From Eutreptiella sp. 'Long Island Sound 2002' (Eukaryota > Euglenozoa > Euglenophyceae > Eutreptiales > Eutreptiaceae), in NCBI GenBank assembly GCA_964036045.1, contig OZ038381.1, positions 160,088,283-160,152,282 on the forward strand: a DNA stretch of 64,000 nucleotides, read 5' to 3'. The position numbers and the translations under genes are program-made. Below, one piece after another: positions 32,007 through 42,866 of the stretch (within the stretch, counting starts at the first letter, position 1; the number at the start of each line of letters is the position of its first letter). Under the pieces are notes generated by a model. The model was not told where the DNA came from. It saw only the letters and a program-made list of their open reading frames with translations, and searched no databases.

Positions 32007-32699
32007 GCAGCGCCAGAGGGCACGGCGCAACAAGCAGCGGCATCAAACGAGCGCACCACAGCACACGACAGCACAACACCGGGCGACACAACGCGCAGCA
32101 GCGCGGCGCAGCACCGCACCCAGGGACGCACAGCACAACACGGCAAACAGCACCGAGCGGCAGGAACGAAAACCGCGAGACACAAAGAGGGGGGGGGGGG
32201 GGCAGCCACCACGCGGGAGCAGCCAACAGCCAGGCGGAAGGCACGAAAGAGGGACAAGCGCACGGAGAGCCGAGAAGCGGAAGGCCAACAAAGCAAACAA
32301 CGCAAGCGCCGAGGCCCAGGGCACCCGGGGCCGGAAACCAGAGAAAGCCGGAGACAACGGGGGAGAACAGAGGAAGAAGAAGAAAGAGAAAAAAAAACAC
32401 CAAGGCACCAAGCAGGAGCGACGAAAACCGCGAGACACAAAAGGGGAGGGGGGCGGGGGAGCAACCACCAAAGAGCAGCCAACGGCCAAGCGGGAGGCCG
32501 AGAAAAACAACCAACGAGGAACAACAACAGCAGCGAAAGAGAGGCGGGCAACCCCAGCCCGGAGGGGGCCAAGCACAGCAGAAAGACAAAGCGGCCAAAG
32601 GAAAAGGTGAGGCGCACCAGAACGCGCCCGGGATGCCGGCCCGCCCGACTCTGCCAAGCAAAGCACGCACACGAACACACACGCACACCAGCCGCCGTC

Positions 32700-34410
32700 C
32701 GGATGGACGAGTGCGCGCCCAGCCACAACCCCACCAACACACCAGCGCCACACACCACACACCACACACCACCGCCGCCAGCGGACCCCAGCCAGGAGTG
32801 GCGGGGACCGCCCACCACCACCGGCAGCCAAACCCAGCCAGGAGTGGCGGGGAGTAGCACACCGGAACCTCCGCCAGGAGTGGCGAGGGACCCCACCAAC
32901 ACACCACACACCACACACCACACACCACAGACCACCGCCGCCTACGGACCCCAGCCAGGAGTGGCGGGGACCGCCCACCACCACCGGCAGCGAAACCCAG
33001 CCAGGAGTGGCCGGGAGTAGCACACAGGGACCTCCGCTAGGAGTGGCGAGGGACCAACCACACCACACACCAACCACAACCCCAACAACACACCACCGCC
33101 ACACACCACACACCACACGGCACACACCACCGCCGCCAGCAAAACCCTAGCCAGGAGTGGCGGGGACCGCCCACCACCACCGGCAGCGAAACCCAGCTAG
33201 GAGTGGCGGGGAGTAGCACACACGAACCTCCGCCAGGAGAGGCGAGGGACCAACCACAACACACACCAGCCACAACCCCACCAACCCACCACCGCCACAC
33301 ACCACACACCACACAGCAACGCCGCCAGCGGACCCCAGCCAGGAGCGGCGGGAACCGCCCACCACCACCGGCAGCGAAACCCAGCCAGGAGTGGCGGGGA
33401 GTAGCACACAGGAACCTCCGCCAGGAGTGGCGAGGGACCAACCACACAACACACCAGCCACAACCCCACCAACCCACCACCGCCACACACCACACACCAC
33501 ACAGCAACGCCGCCAACGGACCCCAGCCAGGAGTCGCGGGGACCGCCCACCACCACCGGCACCAAAACCCAGCCAGGAGTGGCCGGGAGTAGCACACAGG
33601 AACCTCCGCCAGGAGTGGCGAGGGATAAACCACACGGCACACCAGCCACAACCCCACCAACCCACCACCGCCACACACCACACACCACACAGCAACGCCG
33701 CCAACGGACCCCAGCCAGGAGTGGCGGGGACCGCCCAGCACCACCGGCAGCGAAACCCAGCCAGGAGTGGCGGGGAGTAGCACACAGGAACCTCCGCCAG
33801 GAGTGGCGAGGGACCAACCACACCACACACCAGCCACAACCCCACCAACACACCACCGCCACACACCACACACCACACAGCAACGCCGCCAACGGACCCC
33901 AGCAAGGAGTGGCGGGGACCGCCCACCACCACCGGCAGCGAAACCCAGCCAGGAGTGGCGGGGAGTAGCACACACGAACCTCCGCCAGGAGTGGCGAGGG
34001 ACCAACCACACCACACACCAGCCACAACCCCACCAACACACCGACGCCACACACCACACACCACACAGCAACGCCGCCAACGGACCCCAGCCAGGAGTGG
34101 CGGTGACCGCCCACCACCACCGGCAGCGAAACCCAGCCAGGAGTGGCCGGGAGTAGCACACACGAACCTCCGCCAGGAGTGGCGAGGGACCAACCACACC
34201 ACACACCAGCCACAACCCCACCAACACACCACCGCCACACACCACACACCACACACCACTGCCGCCAGCGGACCCCAGCCAGGAGTGGCGGGGACCGCCC
34301 ACCACCACCGGCAGCGAAACCAAGCCAGGAGTGGCGGGGAGTAGCACACAGGAACCTCCGCCAGGAGTGGCGAGGGACCAACCACACCACACACCAGCCA
34401 CAGAGCAAGC
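32700..34410. repeat. 188-bp satellite, nine units
   Basis: The anchor GCCAGGAGTGGCGGGGACC recurs at 32791, 32954, 33150, 33338, 33526, 33714, 33902 (as GCAAGGAG), 34090 and 34278; from 33150 the period is exactly 188 bp. Each unit holds three CCAGGAGTGG subrepeats and a CA-rich half (CACCACACACC). There are single-base differences between units. There is no sign of spacers or direct repeats of the CRISPR kind. Confidence 0.95.
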
Positions 34411-34447
34411 GCCAGCAGAGGGAAGGCAAAGGGGGGAACAGCCAGGC

Positions 34448-34491
34448 CGCCCCCCCCCCCCCAAAGAAAAAAGGGGGGGGGAGGGGGGGGC
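34448..34491. repeat. C-run facing G-runs
   Basis: A run of about 14 C is followed within ten bases by two long G-runs. It could form a hairpin or a G-quadruplex, or contain assembly error. Confidence 0.6.
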
Positions 34492-35136
34492 CGCGCGAAA
34501 ACAGCCCCAGCCACCAAACCGCCCGCCAACAACACAGAAGGTGGCCAAACCCCCCACCCAGAGGGCATCGAAGACGGCACCCCCAAAAGAGGCACAGGGG
34601 GACCACCCAGCCAAAACCGGCAACACCAAGCCAGGAACAGCGGCCCACCGGGAAAAGGGGCACCGAAACAGGCAGACACACACCACGGAAAAAAAAAAGG
34701 CCAGCAGCCCAGCCCGAAAGAAAGGAGACGGGGGGAGAGACCACAAGGCCCGGGACAGGGACACCCAGCAACGGGAAAAAAAAACAATAAGCGCAAAAAA
34801 AAAACCCCGACAACCCAGCCAAGAAGGCCGGGGCACAGCCGAGACCCGGGCCCAGCACGCACGCCCACACCGCACACCGGAACCGGAAACGGCGGGGGGC
34901 AAGGGAAACGCGCACGAAACCACACACGTCCCGAAAGCAGGCCGACACCAAAGCCCAACCACGAACACCATAAAAAAGCCGGCAAAAGAGGGACAACACC
35001 ACAAACCGAGCCCAAACACACCCACCCAAGACCCCAGCCACGACTGGCAGGGGTTAACAAAACCCACGACCAACCGCAACCCGGACCCAACCACAAACGC
35101 AAGCCAACAGTAGGAAACCCAGTGCCCACAGCCCGG

Positions 35137-35596
35137 GCACTGAGGCAGCCCGAGCCATGCAGGTGACCCGGCTAAACGAGATCCGGAGACCGGGGGTAAG
35201 GCTGCATCCTAAGGCCAGCGCTGCTTTGGGACTCGAGGCGGAGCGTGCGACACCCAAGCGCCTCGGAACCCAAGTACCAAGAACATGCATGCATGCCTTG
35301 GGAACGAGATACGCCAGGAAGTCAGATGAACCTCTAGGGTTCCGCCCAAAGGAGGGGACGTGCGCAAGCACGGGGGCACACCCTCCCGGCGAGACAAGCA
35401 AGTCACGCCGGCGGCGATCAGCCCTCCCGGTGATGCCCGGGGCCGCTTAGTTGGGGGCCAACAGTCAGGTCTAGCGGGATGTAAGCCGCCTCCCCTCTTC
35501 ACGCGCGGAGCCTCTTCCTGTTCGTCACAGGGGCGACGCCAGGGGGAACCAAGGGGCGCCTCTCCACGACCGAGTGCACCTACCTACCTACCTACC
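35137..35596. other. Spacer ending in (CCTA) repeats
   Basis: No gene is recognised. It contains T normally and ends with four to five CCTA units (35577-35596), directly before gypsy sequence resumes in mid-gag. The tetranucleotide end could be the tail of a short retroposon, but I see no other diagnostic part. Confidence 0.4.
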
Positions 35597-36385
35597 TGTG
35601 TGCTACTCTTAGAGCTGGCGCTGGAGAAGGAAAGCGACCAGCACCTGATCACCTACCGTCCTGGAGGAGGAGGCTCTGGGAGCCATGGCAAAGGGTATCA
35701 GGGACCCAGACCTGGACAGGGGACTACCCCCAAGCACGCCCGTATCATGGGCAATGTCCAGGAGCTCTTCTGGTGTGACGCCAGAGACGAGCATGGTCAC
35801 CTGCAGCACGCCCCCGACTGCGAGCAGCGAGATTGCTTCGTAGTCCAAGGGAAGAAGCAGGAGACAAACACCGGCGCCAAGCCTAAGATGCGGGATCACT
35901 ACAGGTGTACAATCACCTGTGCCTTCTGTGGGAAGAGGAAGCACTACGAGGATGAGTGCTACCACAAGCAGCGCCTGTCGGCGAAGCTGAGGGGTGAAGA
36001 TCCTGGCAAAGGCTCTGGCAAGAGCGGTGGCAAAGGCAACGGCAACGACTCTGGCAAGGGCAAGGCGAAAGGTCGTGGAAAAGAACAAGACAAGAACCAA
36101 GGTGGACGAGGAGGAGGCGCTAACCGCCAGCTAGACAAGGACAACAAAAACCCGGACAAGAACGGAGGCAACCCCAACCCTAATCCAGGGGGGAACTCGG
36201 AGCCCTCTGGAGGGCAGTCTGGTCCTACCACACGCTCGCAGACTCAGGTGCAGCGAGAGCAAGGGGCCAAGCGTGAGCATGAAGGTGGTGATGATGGCAA
36301 CGGCAAGAAGAGAAGCCGTTTCATGAGGATGGCCCGCAAATTGCGGTACAAGGGGTTCGAGGTGACCTGTCCCGCGGAGTTCTGA
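35597..36385 (+). pseudogene. G3 gag, nucleocapsid part
   Basis: Starts at LLLELALEKES without the upstream capsid. The knuckle CAFCGKRKHYEDEC is intact. It ends at TGA 36383-36385, in frame with protease. It differs from G2 by about 16 bases over 1.16 kb by eye, several of them silent. Confidence 0.8.
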
Positions 36386-37154
36386 CGGGGACGCTCCGGT
36401 GGGGCCCTGGACCTGGTGTTCTGGGTACGTATCCGACTAGGGGGACGTGAATACCTGGGGGTACTAGATACTGGAGCCACCATATCTATAGTGGCCAAGA
36501 AAATTTTACCTTGTGGGAGCCTGAAGAACACCATGACCACCGCGGCTATACAAATGGGGGATGGACATGTGGTGCACAGCTGCGGGGACTGTGAAGTGGA
36601 GGTACCAATGGGCTCCCGAACTATCGCTTATCGGTCCTATGTGATGGACACTGAGGCCTTCGACTTTGTAATGGGGACTGACTTCTTCGTGCAGCACTCC
36701 CAGATACAATCCCTGACGCTGCAAGCGCCCTACCTCCTCTACGTGGACCACGGCAATGGCAGAGAGTCCGTGCCACTGGAGCAGTTGGAGCACACCTCGA
36801 GCTTCCTGAGGGTATCGAAGGATGACCCCTCGAACATGATGGCGGCCCCCAAAACTGAGGACTATCAACTATTGGGGGAAGTCCTATACCAAGGTCTGAA
36901 GGAGTTGGAGTACTCCAGAGAAGACCTGAGCGTGGATTTGTGTGCCAGCGACAAGCAACATGTCCTGGACCTTTACTGCAGCAAGGGGAAAGAATGCTGC
37001 TACAAAATTTTACTGGCCCTCTTTCGGGATCGCCTACGGGAACGCCAGGTTCAGTGAACTGGGGAAGGTCTTGACCAAGGTGGCCCTGGAATGTTCCCGT
37101 ATGGTCCTGTGTTCCCCCGATCGGGGAGCCCATGGATGCAACGAGGACTGGTGA
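36386..37154 (+). pseudogene. G3 protease and methyltransferase-like domain
   Basis: In frame after the UGA. The protease has DTGA and VMGTDFF. The second domain has VDLCASDKQHVLDLY, then, after one extra T near 37010 that shifts the frame, FYWPSFGIAYGNARF, LCSPDRGAHG, and a TGA at 37152 where G1 has a CGT/CGA-type codon. NPTF of G1 is NARF here. The order of blocks and spacing match G1. Confidence 0.75.
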
Positions 37155-38990
37155 ACCCTCCTGGACAGGCTGACTATCAGCTCTGTCCGGCTACCTGATG
37201 AGGCAATCTACTGGCCTCTGGGACGCAAGACGCCCATCGGGAAAATGGGATGGGGAAGTATGCTCAGCGTGGTGAACGGAGGTCTTACCTCTATCCCCTG
37301 GGAGGACCTGGACTCAACTCTGGTCCAGGCTATACAACGAGAAAGCGATGGACTCACCCTGGGTAACTTGAAGGATCAACTACGACCTCAAGATGCTATT
37401 GAGACTATACCCGGGGGAGATGAATATGTCGTGACTAACACCAATGCCCCCAACTCTCCCTGCCATGTACCTGTTCCTGATGGAGTCTCTGAGTGTGGAC
37501 TTTCCAGGCTCCCCAGCTCTATCAACTCTGATGACGAAACTGAGCATGACGCCTTCTTCGTGCAGACATGCGTGGAGGAAGTGGAGAACGCCGAGTACGT
37601 TGCCCCACTGAAACGCCTACTCTCCATGAGGCTGGAAGACCCCATGGACGAGGAGCTGGACCCCCAATCCAGTCTACAGGAGTGTGTGGACTCCAAGAGG
37701 AGGTTCGTGGCGAAAAAGCTATGCTACGCTAAGCCTACCTGCAGCGCATGGCCAGTGAAGCAAGGACGTATGGGAGATCTTTCCCAATTGAAGGAGGACC
37801 TCCAACAGAAGATCACCACCTGGCAAAGGGAGGTAGATCTTAAGCTAATGAAGAGCGTGTGGGGTGCCCATGTGAGGACCCCAGAGGAGGATGACCTCTC
37901 CGAGGAAGGTGTATGTGAACCCCCTCGAGCGTGCCTATGTTGCCATCGTCCACCGGAGATGGTTGAACGAGACCTACTATATGCCTACCAAGGGTTGAAG
38001 GATACTGGCAAGGGCGAAGAGTCGGTGGAGGATCACCTCCTGGCGTCCATTACTCAGGGGGAAAGCAACTTACACTCTGACGAGGACATGGAGGACAAGA
38101 TCAAGCTATTGAACCCGCGGGTGCAGAAGCTTATAAGGACATACCTGGAGGTGTTCGGAGAACTACCACCCCCAGCCTCATGTGACAAGCTGGTACAGAT
38201 GGACCTCAAGCTGAAACCCGAGTTCGTGGGTCACACGATCCGGAGGAGACCCTATCCCGCTCCTAAAGAGCAGGCCGACGAGGTTGAGCGACAGATACAA
38301 GAATGTATCCACGCTGGCCTGGTTCTGGAGTACAGGGACGGGGACTACCCCCAACACTGCAGCCCCTGTTTCCTGGTGGCTAAGCCTGGGTCTACAGCCA
38401 AACGGCTGGTAGTAGACTATGGAGAGCTGAACAAGAAGACGTTGAACCACTCAGGGTCCATTCTTAACATGGAGTCTACCCTTGAGAAGATAGCCTCCTG
38501 TCGCTACAAGACCAAGATGGACAAGAGAAGTGGATGTTGGCAGGTGGAGTTGACGCCCAACGCCCAGGAGCTACTCGCCTTCATCTCCCCTCAGGGGAGG
38601 GTGTTCAAGTGGAAGGTCATGCCCTTTGGCGTGGCCAACGCACCCGCTCTATTCAAAGAGCTGATGACCAAGATTCTCTCCGTTCTACGACGGAGACCCA
38701 AGGTGCAAGAACTCATATCCCGTGGGGCCCAGATAGAAGCGCACATCGACGATGTATGCCTCGGGACCAATACCCAGGAGGATCATCTAATCCTCTTGGG
38801 TGAGTTCTTCGCGGTCTACCAGGAGAACCACACATGACTCAAGCTGGAGAAGTGCGAGTTCATGCAGGAGACCATGCAATACTTGGGGTTTGACGTTGGC
38901 TATGGGTGGTGGACCCCTGCGGCCTCCAAGGCCAAACCCCTGATGCAGGCTAAGGTACGACATGAAGACCCCAAGAAAGGACTCCATGAT
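37155..38990 (+). pseudogene. G3 linker and reverse transcriptase
   Basis: One frame from 37155 to 38834: the acidic linker (SSINSDDETEHDAFF), then RT: KLVQMDLKLKPEF, RRRPYPAPKEQADEVERQ, AKRLVVDYGELNKK (motif with the fingers), KTKMDKRSGCWQVEL (motif A region), FKWKVMPFGVANAPALF and EAHIDDVCLG (HIDD). A TGA at 38835-38837 stands where G1 has AGA. The frame then continues to the break at 38990. RNase H and integrase are absent. Confidence 0.85.
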
Positions 38991-39221
38991 CACTTTCTGA
39001 GTGTCTATTTTTTTTCGATTTCAGCATTCCCATGCCAGAAAATCACTGATTCAAATACAAATCGTCCTGAATCAGCAGCTCTAGGGCGTATTACCCGTCC
39101 ACATGCAGTCCAACGTTTGAAATCTCAAAATCGACCTCTCAATCCGACCTTACTGTCAATTTTTCGTCCTTGGAACCGCTCTCCAGCTTTCACGTTATCC
39201 CTTGTGTCCGTCGCTACCAAC

Positions 39222-39572
39222 ATGTCACTTTTCAACTTTGGAACAAGCCGTCAAGCAAATCCAACGCACTCGGACAACTTACGCCTTCAACCGCCGTCTA
39301 CTTCAAAATTGGCGACTTTTGTGGCCGCCGCAGACGAGAAAAGTGTAAAAAACGACCATGTCTACTACGAAATCAATGAAGGCAAAACGAAAGCCTTCAA
39401 TAGAAAGAAGACGAGTTTACCAACGAGTGCAAGGCAGGAGTTGTACAACCTCGCCCCATGGCATGTGGGACTTGACGAGGACGACCTCCACGTATCACTT
39501 AACGAGTTGACCATCCCACCACAAGCTCCGAAGTTCACCGTCACGTTGGCTCATGACCCCATTAACACTTAA
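39222..39572 (+). CDS. 116-aa protein, unknown
   Basis: ATG 39222 (MSLFNFGTSRQANPT) to TAA 39572. It is mixed and soluble-looking, with SKLATFVAAADEKSVK and a Trp/His patch (NLAPWHVGLDEDDLHV). No signal peptide or membrane segment is seen. Forty-five bases separate it from the next ORF. The G3 pol frame happens to be open through the junction into it, which is probably chance. I do not recognise it. Confidence 0.5.
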   Translation: MSLFNFGTSRQANPTHSDNLRLQPPSTSKLATFVAAADEKSVKNDHVYYEINEGKTKAFNRKKTSLPTSARQELYNLAPWHVGLDEDDLHVSLNELTIPPQAPKFTVTLAHDPINT

Positions 39573-39584
39573 GGGAAATAATTA

Positions 39585-39600
39585 AAACTCATAAGAGTTT
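39585..39600. other. Small hairpin between the two ORFs
   Basis: AAACTC-ATAA-GAGTTT, in the 45-base gap between the 116-aa ORF and the next ATG, followed by a TATATTTTT stretch. It could be a transcript-end or start signal. Confidence 0.4.
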
Positions 39601-39617
39601 CTATATTTTTCCATCAA

Positions 39618-41462
39618 ATGACAATCGCGACCCACCACCCTTTCACCATCCTCCGCGAAAAAGCGTCCCAAGCTTTAAAGCAAGTTTTTGCCGATTTAAA
39701 AAAGGAGGATGACCAAAAGGCCTACACGGGGTGGATCACCATGGAATCATGGGAAAGGCACACCAAAGCAAAAAACCATTTGCTTTTCGCGGCCGGCCCA
39801 CTTATAGACCTCAAGTGGGCCGTAGACAAGGTAATTTGCCACCACGGGACCAAGCCCCTAGTCCCCACTAGAGCATTTTCACTCAAACAAGGTTACACTC
39901 CCGAAAGGCCTTTGTTTTCCATACACATCAACACGGCACGCCAACCGTCCGACCCAATGGATTATCGTGACTTGGACTCACGTGGCCTAAGCCTTGATGC
40001 GGCTCTTCGAGCCATTAATGTCTCCAAACCCGTTTCCTCGGTTGATATCACCCTTCGTTTCAATGTCCACCGAAACATCCTTTCCAAATACTACAACGAC
40101 AGGTATCTTGAGGACCTTGGGAATGGGAAAAACCCACCGGCGGTAACCGAAAGTTCTCTCACGGACGTTAGGGGCTTCCAAAATTTTTTGAATCGCCAAT
40201 TTGAACCCCAACAAGAAGACATCTCACTCAACTCGAAGGAAGCGGTGTACCCCTTGGGGGGCGGGGTCACATTCCGTGCACCACACGAAAATAATCTCCG
40301 GTTTGAGTGGTCTTTGCCCACTCAAAGGGGAGAAAGACACTTGGAGAAAATATTGTCTCATGAATGGTCCAAGGTGGGTGACATTTTTGTCGTAAAGGTT
40401 AAGGACTTAGAGGAAGGCCACCTGTACCAAATACAGGCTTCACGCGAAATGGTGGCTTCGCACCCGGAAATGTATGGGCCTGAAACGTGGAGTGTGCTTA
40501 ACCGCGGACCATGGGGCCGCCCCCCATACATGTACAATAAGGGAATGTCCGTGCGGTCAAAAATAAGCGTCTTGGCAAACTTAGATGTGAGTGGCTACCC
40601 TTGTGATAATGGTCGCAACCCGGTCCAAAGTTTCGCGTGGAATGCTTTTGACAACGATGGGATTGTCCTTTTTTACGGCCCGGAGGCTTCTTTGGTGAGA
40701 TTCTGGAACACCACTGCAACCATGGAAACAAAAACGACGGAGGCACAATGCAAATCCATCACCCCGTCCACATGGGCTCAACCGCCAGTCGCCACATCAT
40801 TTGAAGTGAGGACACCGGCCTTGGAACGTGCGCTCCGGGCGCAAGTGGTGGCCGGCCTTTTTGGCCCATACAAGAATTGGCAAAGGGCGGCGGACCCCAA
40901 TTTTGTGGGGAACGTATACCGGGCTGAATATGTGCACGCACACTCCTCTATTCTTGCTCACGAATTTGCTTTGCTGGGCACGGTGATTGTGAGCGCTCAC
41001 CCCAACTCTATCAAGCGTAATGAACTGCTCAAAGCAGAGGATCAGAGCCTCACGGAACAAAACCGTGCAGTGATGGCGGGACCAAAATTGGGATCCACCG
41101 ATTTCATCTCGGCAATCATAGCAGAAGAGGAGCGGCTCATGGCGCCGCCTGTCAGCACGCATGAAAAGCTTGACCTCCTCAATGTGCCAAGCCCCCAGGA
41201 CATGCCCCCCAACTTTGCTTGGACGGAGTCCTCCTACGGTCCGCGGCGATGGACACGGACCAAGAAAAAGCACTCATTGCCTTCATTGACTCCATTGAGG
41301 GATGGGACACGTCCAAGCGTAGGCGCCTTCGGCACTACGGATATTCCCATGAGCACGGTGGAAAGAACGTCCAGCCTACAGACCCCATCCCTGATTCACT
41401 TCGAACAATCATGGAAAATTGCCAAGACTTGCTGCGCGTCAATGACAGAGACTCCGTTCTAA
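39618..41462 (+). CDS. Large unknown protein (up to 614 aa)
   Basis: ATG 39618 opens MTIATHHPFTILREKASQA; the frame stays open to 41462. It has no stop or frameshift for 1.8 kb, in contrast to the decayed elements around it. It contains mixed alternating segments (VSSVDITLRFNVH, GDIFVVKVKDLEEGHLYQI, FAWNAFDNDGIVLFYG) that suggest a mostly beta protein. No membrane segment, zinc motif, ATPase or polymerase motif is visible. The last ~70 residues overlap the AlkB-like gene in another frame and are probably not the conserved part. It may be structural, but I do not recognise it. Confidence 0.6.
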   Translation: MTIATHHPFTILREKASQALKQVFADLKKEDDQKAYTGWITMESWERHTKAKNHLLFAAGPLIDLKWAVDKVICHHGTKPLVPTRAFSLKQGYTPERPLFSIHINTARQPSDPMDYRDLDSRGLSLDAALRAINVSKPVSSVDITLRFNVHRNILSKYYNDRYLEDLGNGKNPPAVTESSLTDVRGFQNFLNRQFEPQQEDISLNSKEAVYPLGGGVTFRAPHENNLRFEWSLPTQRGERHLEKILSHEWSKVGDIFVVKVKDLEEGHLYQIQASREMVASHPEMYGPETWSVLNRGPWGRPPYMYNKGMSVRSKISVLANLDVSGYPCDNGRNPVQSFAWNAFDNDGIVLFYGPEASLVRFWNTTATMETKTTEAQCKSITPSTWAQPPVATSFEVRTPALERALRAQVVAGLFGPYKNWQRAADPNFVGNVYRAEYVHAHSSILAHEFALLGTVIVSAHPNSIKRNELLKAEDQSLTEQNRAVMAGPKLGSTDFISAIIAEEERLMAPPVSTHEKLDLLNVPSPQDMPPNFAWTESSYGPRRWTRTKKKHSLPSLTPLRDGTRPSVGAFGTTDIPMSTVERTSSLQTPSLIHFEQSWKIAKTCCASMTETPF

Positions 41463-41791
41463 ACCAGTGTACCGTGGCTGACTACCCGCCCAGTGTTTGA
41501 GTGATCAATCACGTCGAAAGCTTCCTGTTAGGGAAGGTGGTAGTGATGGCTAACCTGCTGTCCACCGTACCTATGCAGTTCACTCCTACTGAGCCAACCG
41601 GTGGTGACAGGGTAGACATTCTGTTGGAACGCTGGTCCATAGTTGCCATCACCGGCAGGGCGCGATACAAATACCAGCACGGTATCTCAGCGAGGGAATA
41701 TGACATCGTTCGAGGAGAGAACATCCGAAGGGAAAGGCGCGTCTCTCTGATCTTCCGCAGCGTCCCAGATGTATGCAATGAAGAACTGTGA
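41249..41791 (+). pseudogene. AlkB-like 2OG-Fe(II) dioxygenase, broken
   Basis: ATG 41249. It reads GWDTSKRRRLRHYGYSHE, DPIPDSLRTIM, QCTVADYPPSV, then TGA at 41498-41500, then in the same frame INHVESFLLGKVVVMANLLS, a substrate-lid part, ARYKYQHGISARE and RRERRVSLIFR to TGA 41789. This order follows AlkB homologues: nucleotide-recognition lid, HxD iron motif, distal His (residue 144) and the C-terminal Arg pair. The HxD motif reads HVE, and the in-frame TGA stands where the family often has Gly. Such enzymes oxidatively demethylate nucleic acids and also occur in some RNA viruses. Here activity is doubtful. Confidence 0.75.
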
Positions 41792-42424
41792 TGATCATGT
41801 ACAGAGTGTGGACCGCGGGCTTTGTTCCCCCCTGGCCACCCTTTCTCTGCCCTCAGTGTTTTCAAAACACCATGGAAACCTCCATTCCCGCAATGAACCA
41901 AAGCAATACCGCAGAGAATCCAACGATACCAGTCCTAAGGAGAGTGCATGTGCTTCGCTACTTTTTCATGGCGAAGTATGTCTCCTCCTCTTGCTTTTCT
42001 TTCCAACGGAGTTCGGCATTTCCTGCTCCTCATTGTACAACCGCGGTAGACCGTATAAGGGTCCCCCTTTGAACGGTTTCGTTGTCTCTGTTCACTGGGG
42101 CCACCTTCTTGACACAGTCGTGATGCATCGGATTGGGCCCTTCCACGCCCAGTCACTTTCACTTGCAATACCCGGAGAGACGGCTGCACTCCCAGTGAAC
42201 ACCGATACGCCTCGCCCACTCACGGCTGATTATGTTTCCCGTTCCCGTGCTTGCCCTACTCTCATAGGCGAGTTCTATATGCGCATACATGCATGTGCCA
42301 CTTGGCGTTTCAAGAAGGAACTGTAGGCTTCACTGGACACCGGTGAAGTATGCCTACCCTCCTATACATGCGTTGTGCACCGCGCTTCGGCTGTGATGGC
42401 GATTTATTTGCCTTATGCCTTTGT

Positions 42425-42437
42425 GTATAAAGGGCGC
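42425..42437 (+). promoter_or_regulatory. TATA-like 13-mer, first of two
   Basis: GTATAAAGGGCGC, identical at 42854-42866, 429 bp on. It is a candidate core promoter by base content only. Confidence 0.35.
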
Positions 42438-42853
42438 CGCCCAAGTCCAACTGCCGAGCATCACACGCTATACCTGTTGCCTGAGCTGCTGGGTTCCTTA
42501 CCCCGTTTTCACTTCAACACCCTGAGCGCTTCCAGAATGGGACCACGCCCTGATCTACGTGCTTCGCTGGCTTTCCACAGCGAATTATGTCTCCCTGTCC
42601 TTTGGCACACGGCACCGCATAGTCAGCCCTTCACAAGCCACTGTCACTCCCTACGGCATGAGAACCGGGGTGATGAGATCACGACGGTCTGCAACACTCA
42701 CGTCGGCTTGCTGATGCGTTCCTACTGCTCTGCAGTAGAGCCAGCGAACCCTAGAAAAGTTGCCAGACCTGCCTCACAGTACATCTCCTGTGGGTTCAAT
42801 TTTAGCCGTGGCTCACTCATAGCAGCGTTCCGCCTGCCTCCCTTGCTCACAGT

Positions 42854-42866
42854 GTATAAAGGGCGC
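42854..42866 (+). promoter_or_regulatory. TATA-like 13-mer, second of two
   Basis: Identical to 42425-42437. The bases around it are only partly alike, so the word itself seems to be kept. Confidence 0.35.

Larger units (their letters stand above)
32007..35136. repeat. T-depleted region holding a satellite
   Basis: Across 3.1 kb the plus strand is made almost only of A, C and G; many 60-base lines have none to three T. It contains a pair of ~250-bp repeats (GAAAACCGCGAGACACAAA at about 32166 and 32416), the 188-bp satellite, and G/C homopolymers. The edges are sharp against gypsy sequence on the left and a T-containing spacer on the right. Because stops on the minus strand need T on the plus strand, all three minus frames are open for about 2 kb; I regard these as by-products. 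Confidence 0.85.
35597..38990 (+). mobile_element. G3: 5'-truncated Ty3/gypsy fragment
   Basis: Continues the G2 family from mid-gag to the end of RT. Its first 1163 bp repeat 30844-32006 at a constant offset of 4753 bp. Either it is a separate copy, or G2/G3 is one element with a duplication around the T-poor insert. It breaks off at 38990 (HEDPKKGLHD), where G1 continues VRSFIG. Confidence 0.85.

Noticed and set aside
31753-33125. Minus-strand ORFs of 355-391 aa
   Set aside because: They run through protease antisense into T-poor sequence; no protein-like features.
32700-34410. CRISPR array
   Set aside because: Whole 188-bp units repeat, with no short repeats alternating with unique spacers, and the context is eukaryotic.
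33037-35129. Large Trp/Cys-rich proteins of 614-685 aa
   Set aside because: Open frames result from the lack of T on the plus strand and from a period that cycles through all frames.
38862-39572. Fusion of G3 RT with the 116-aa ORF
   Set aside because: The frame is open across the junction, but a 77-codon open run by chance is plausible, and G3 homology ends sharply at 38990.
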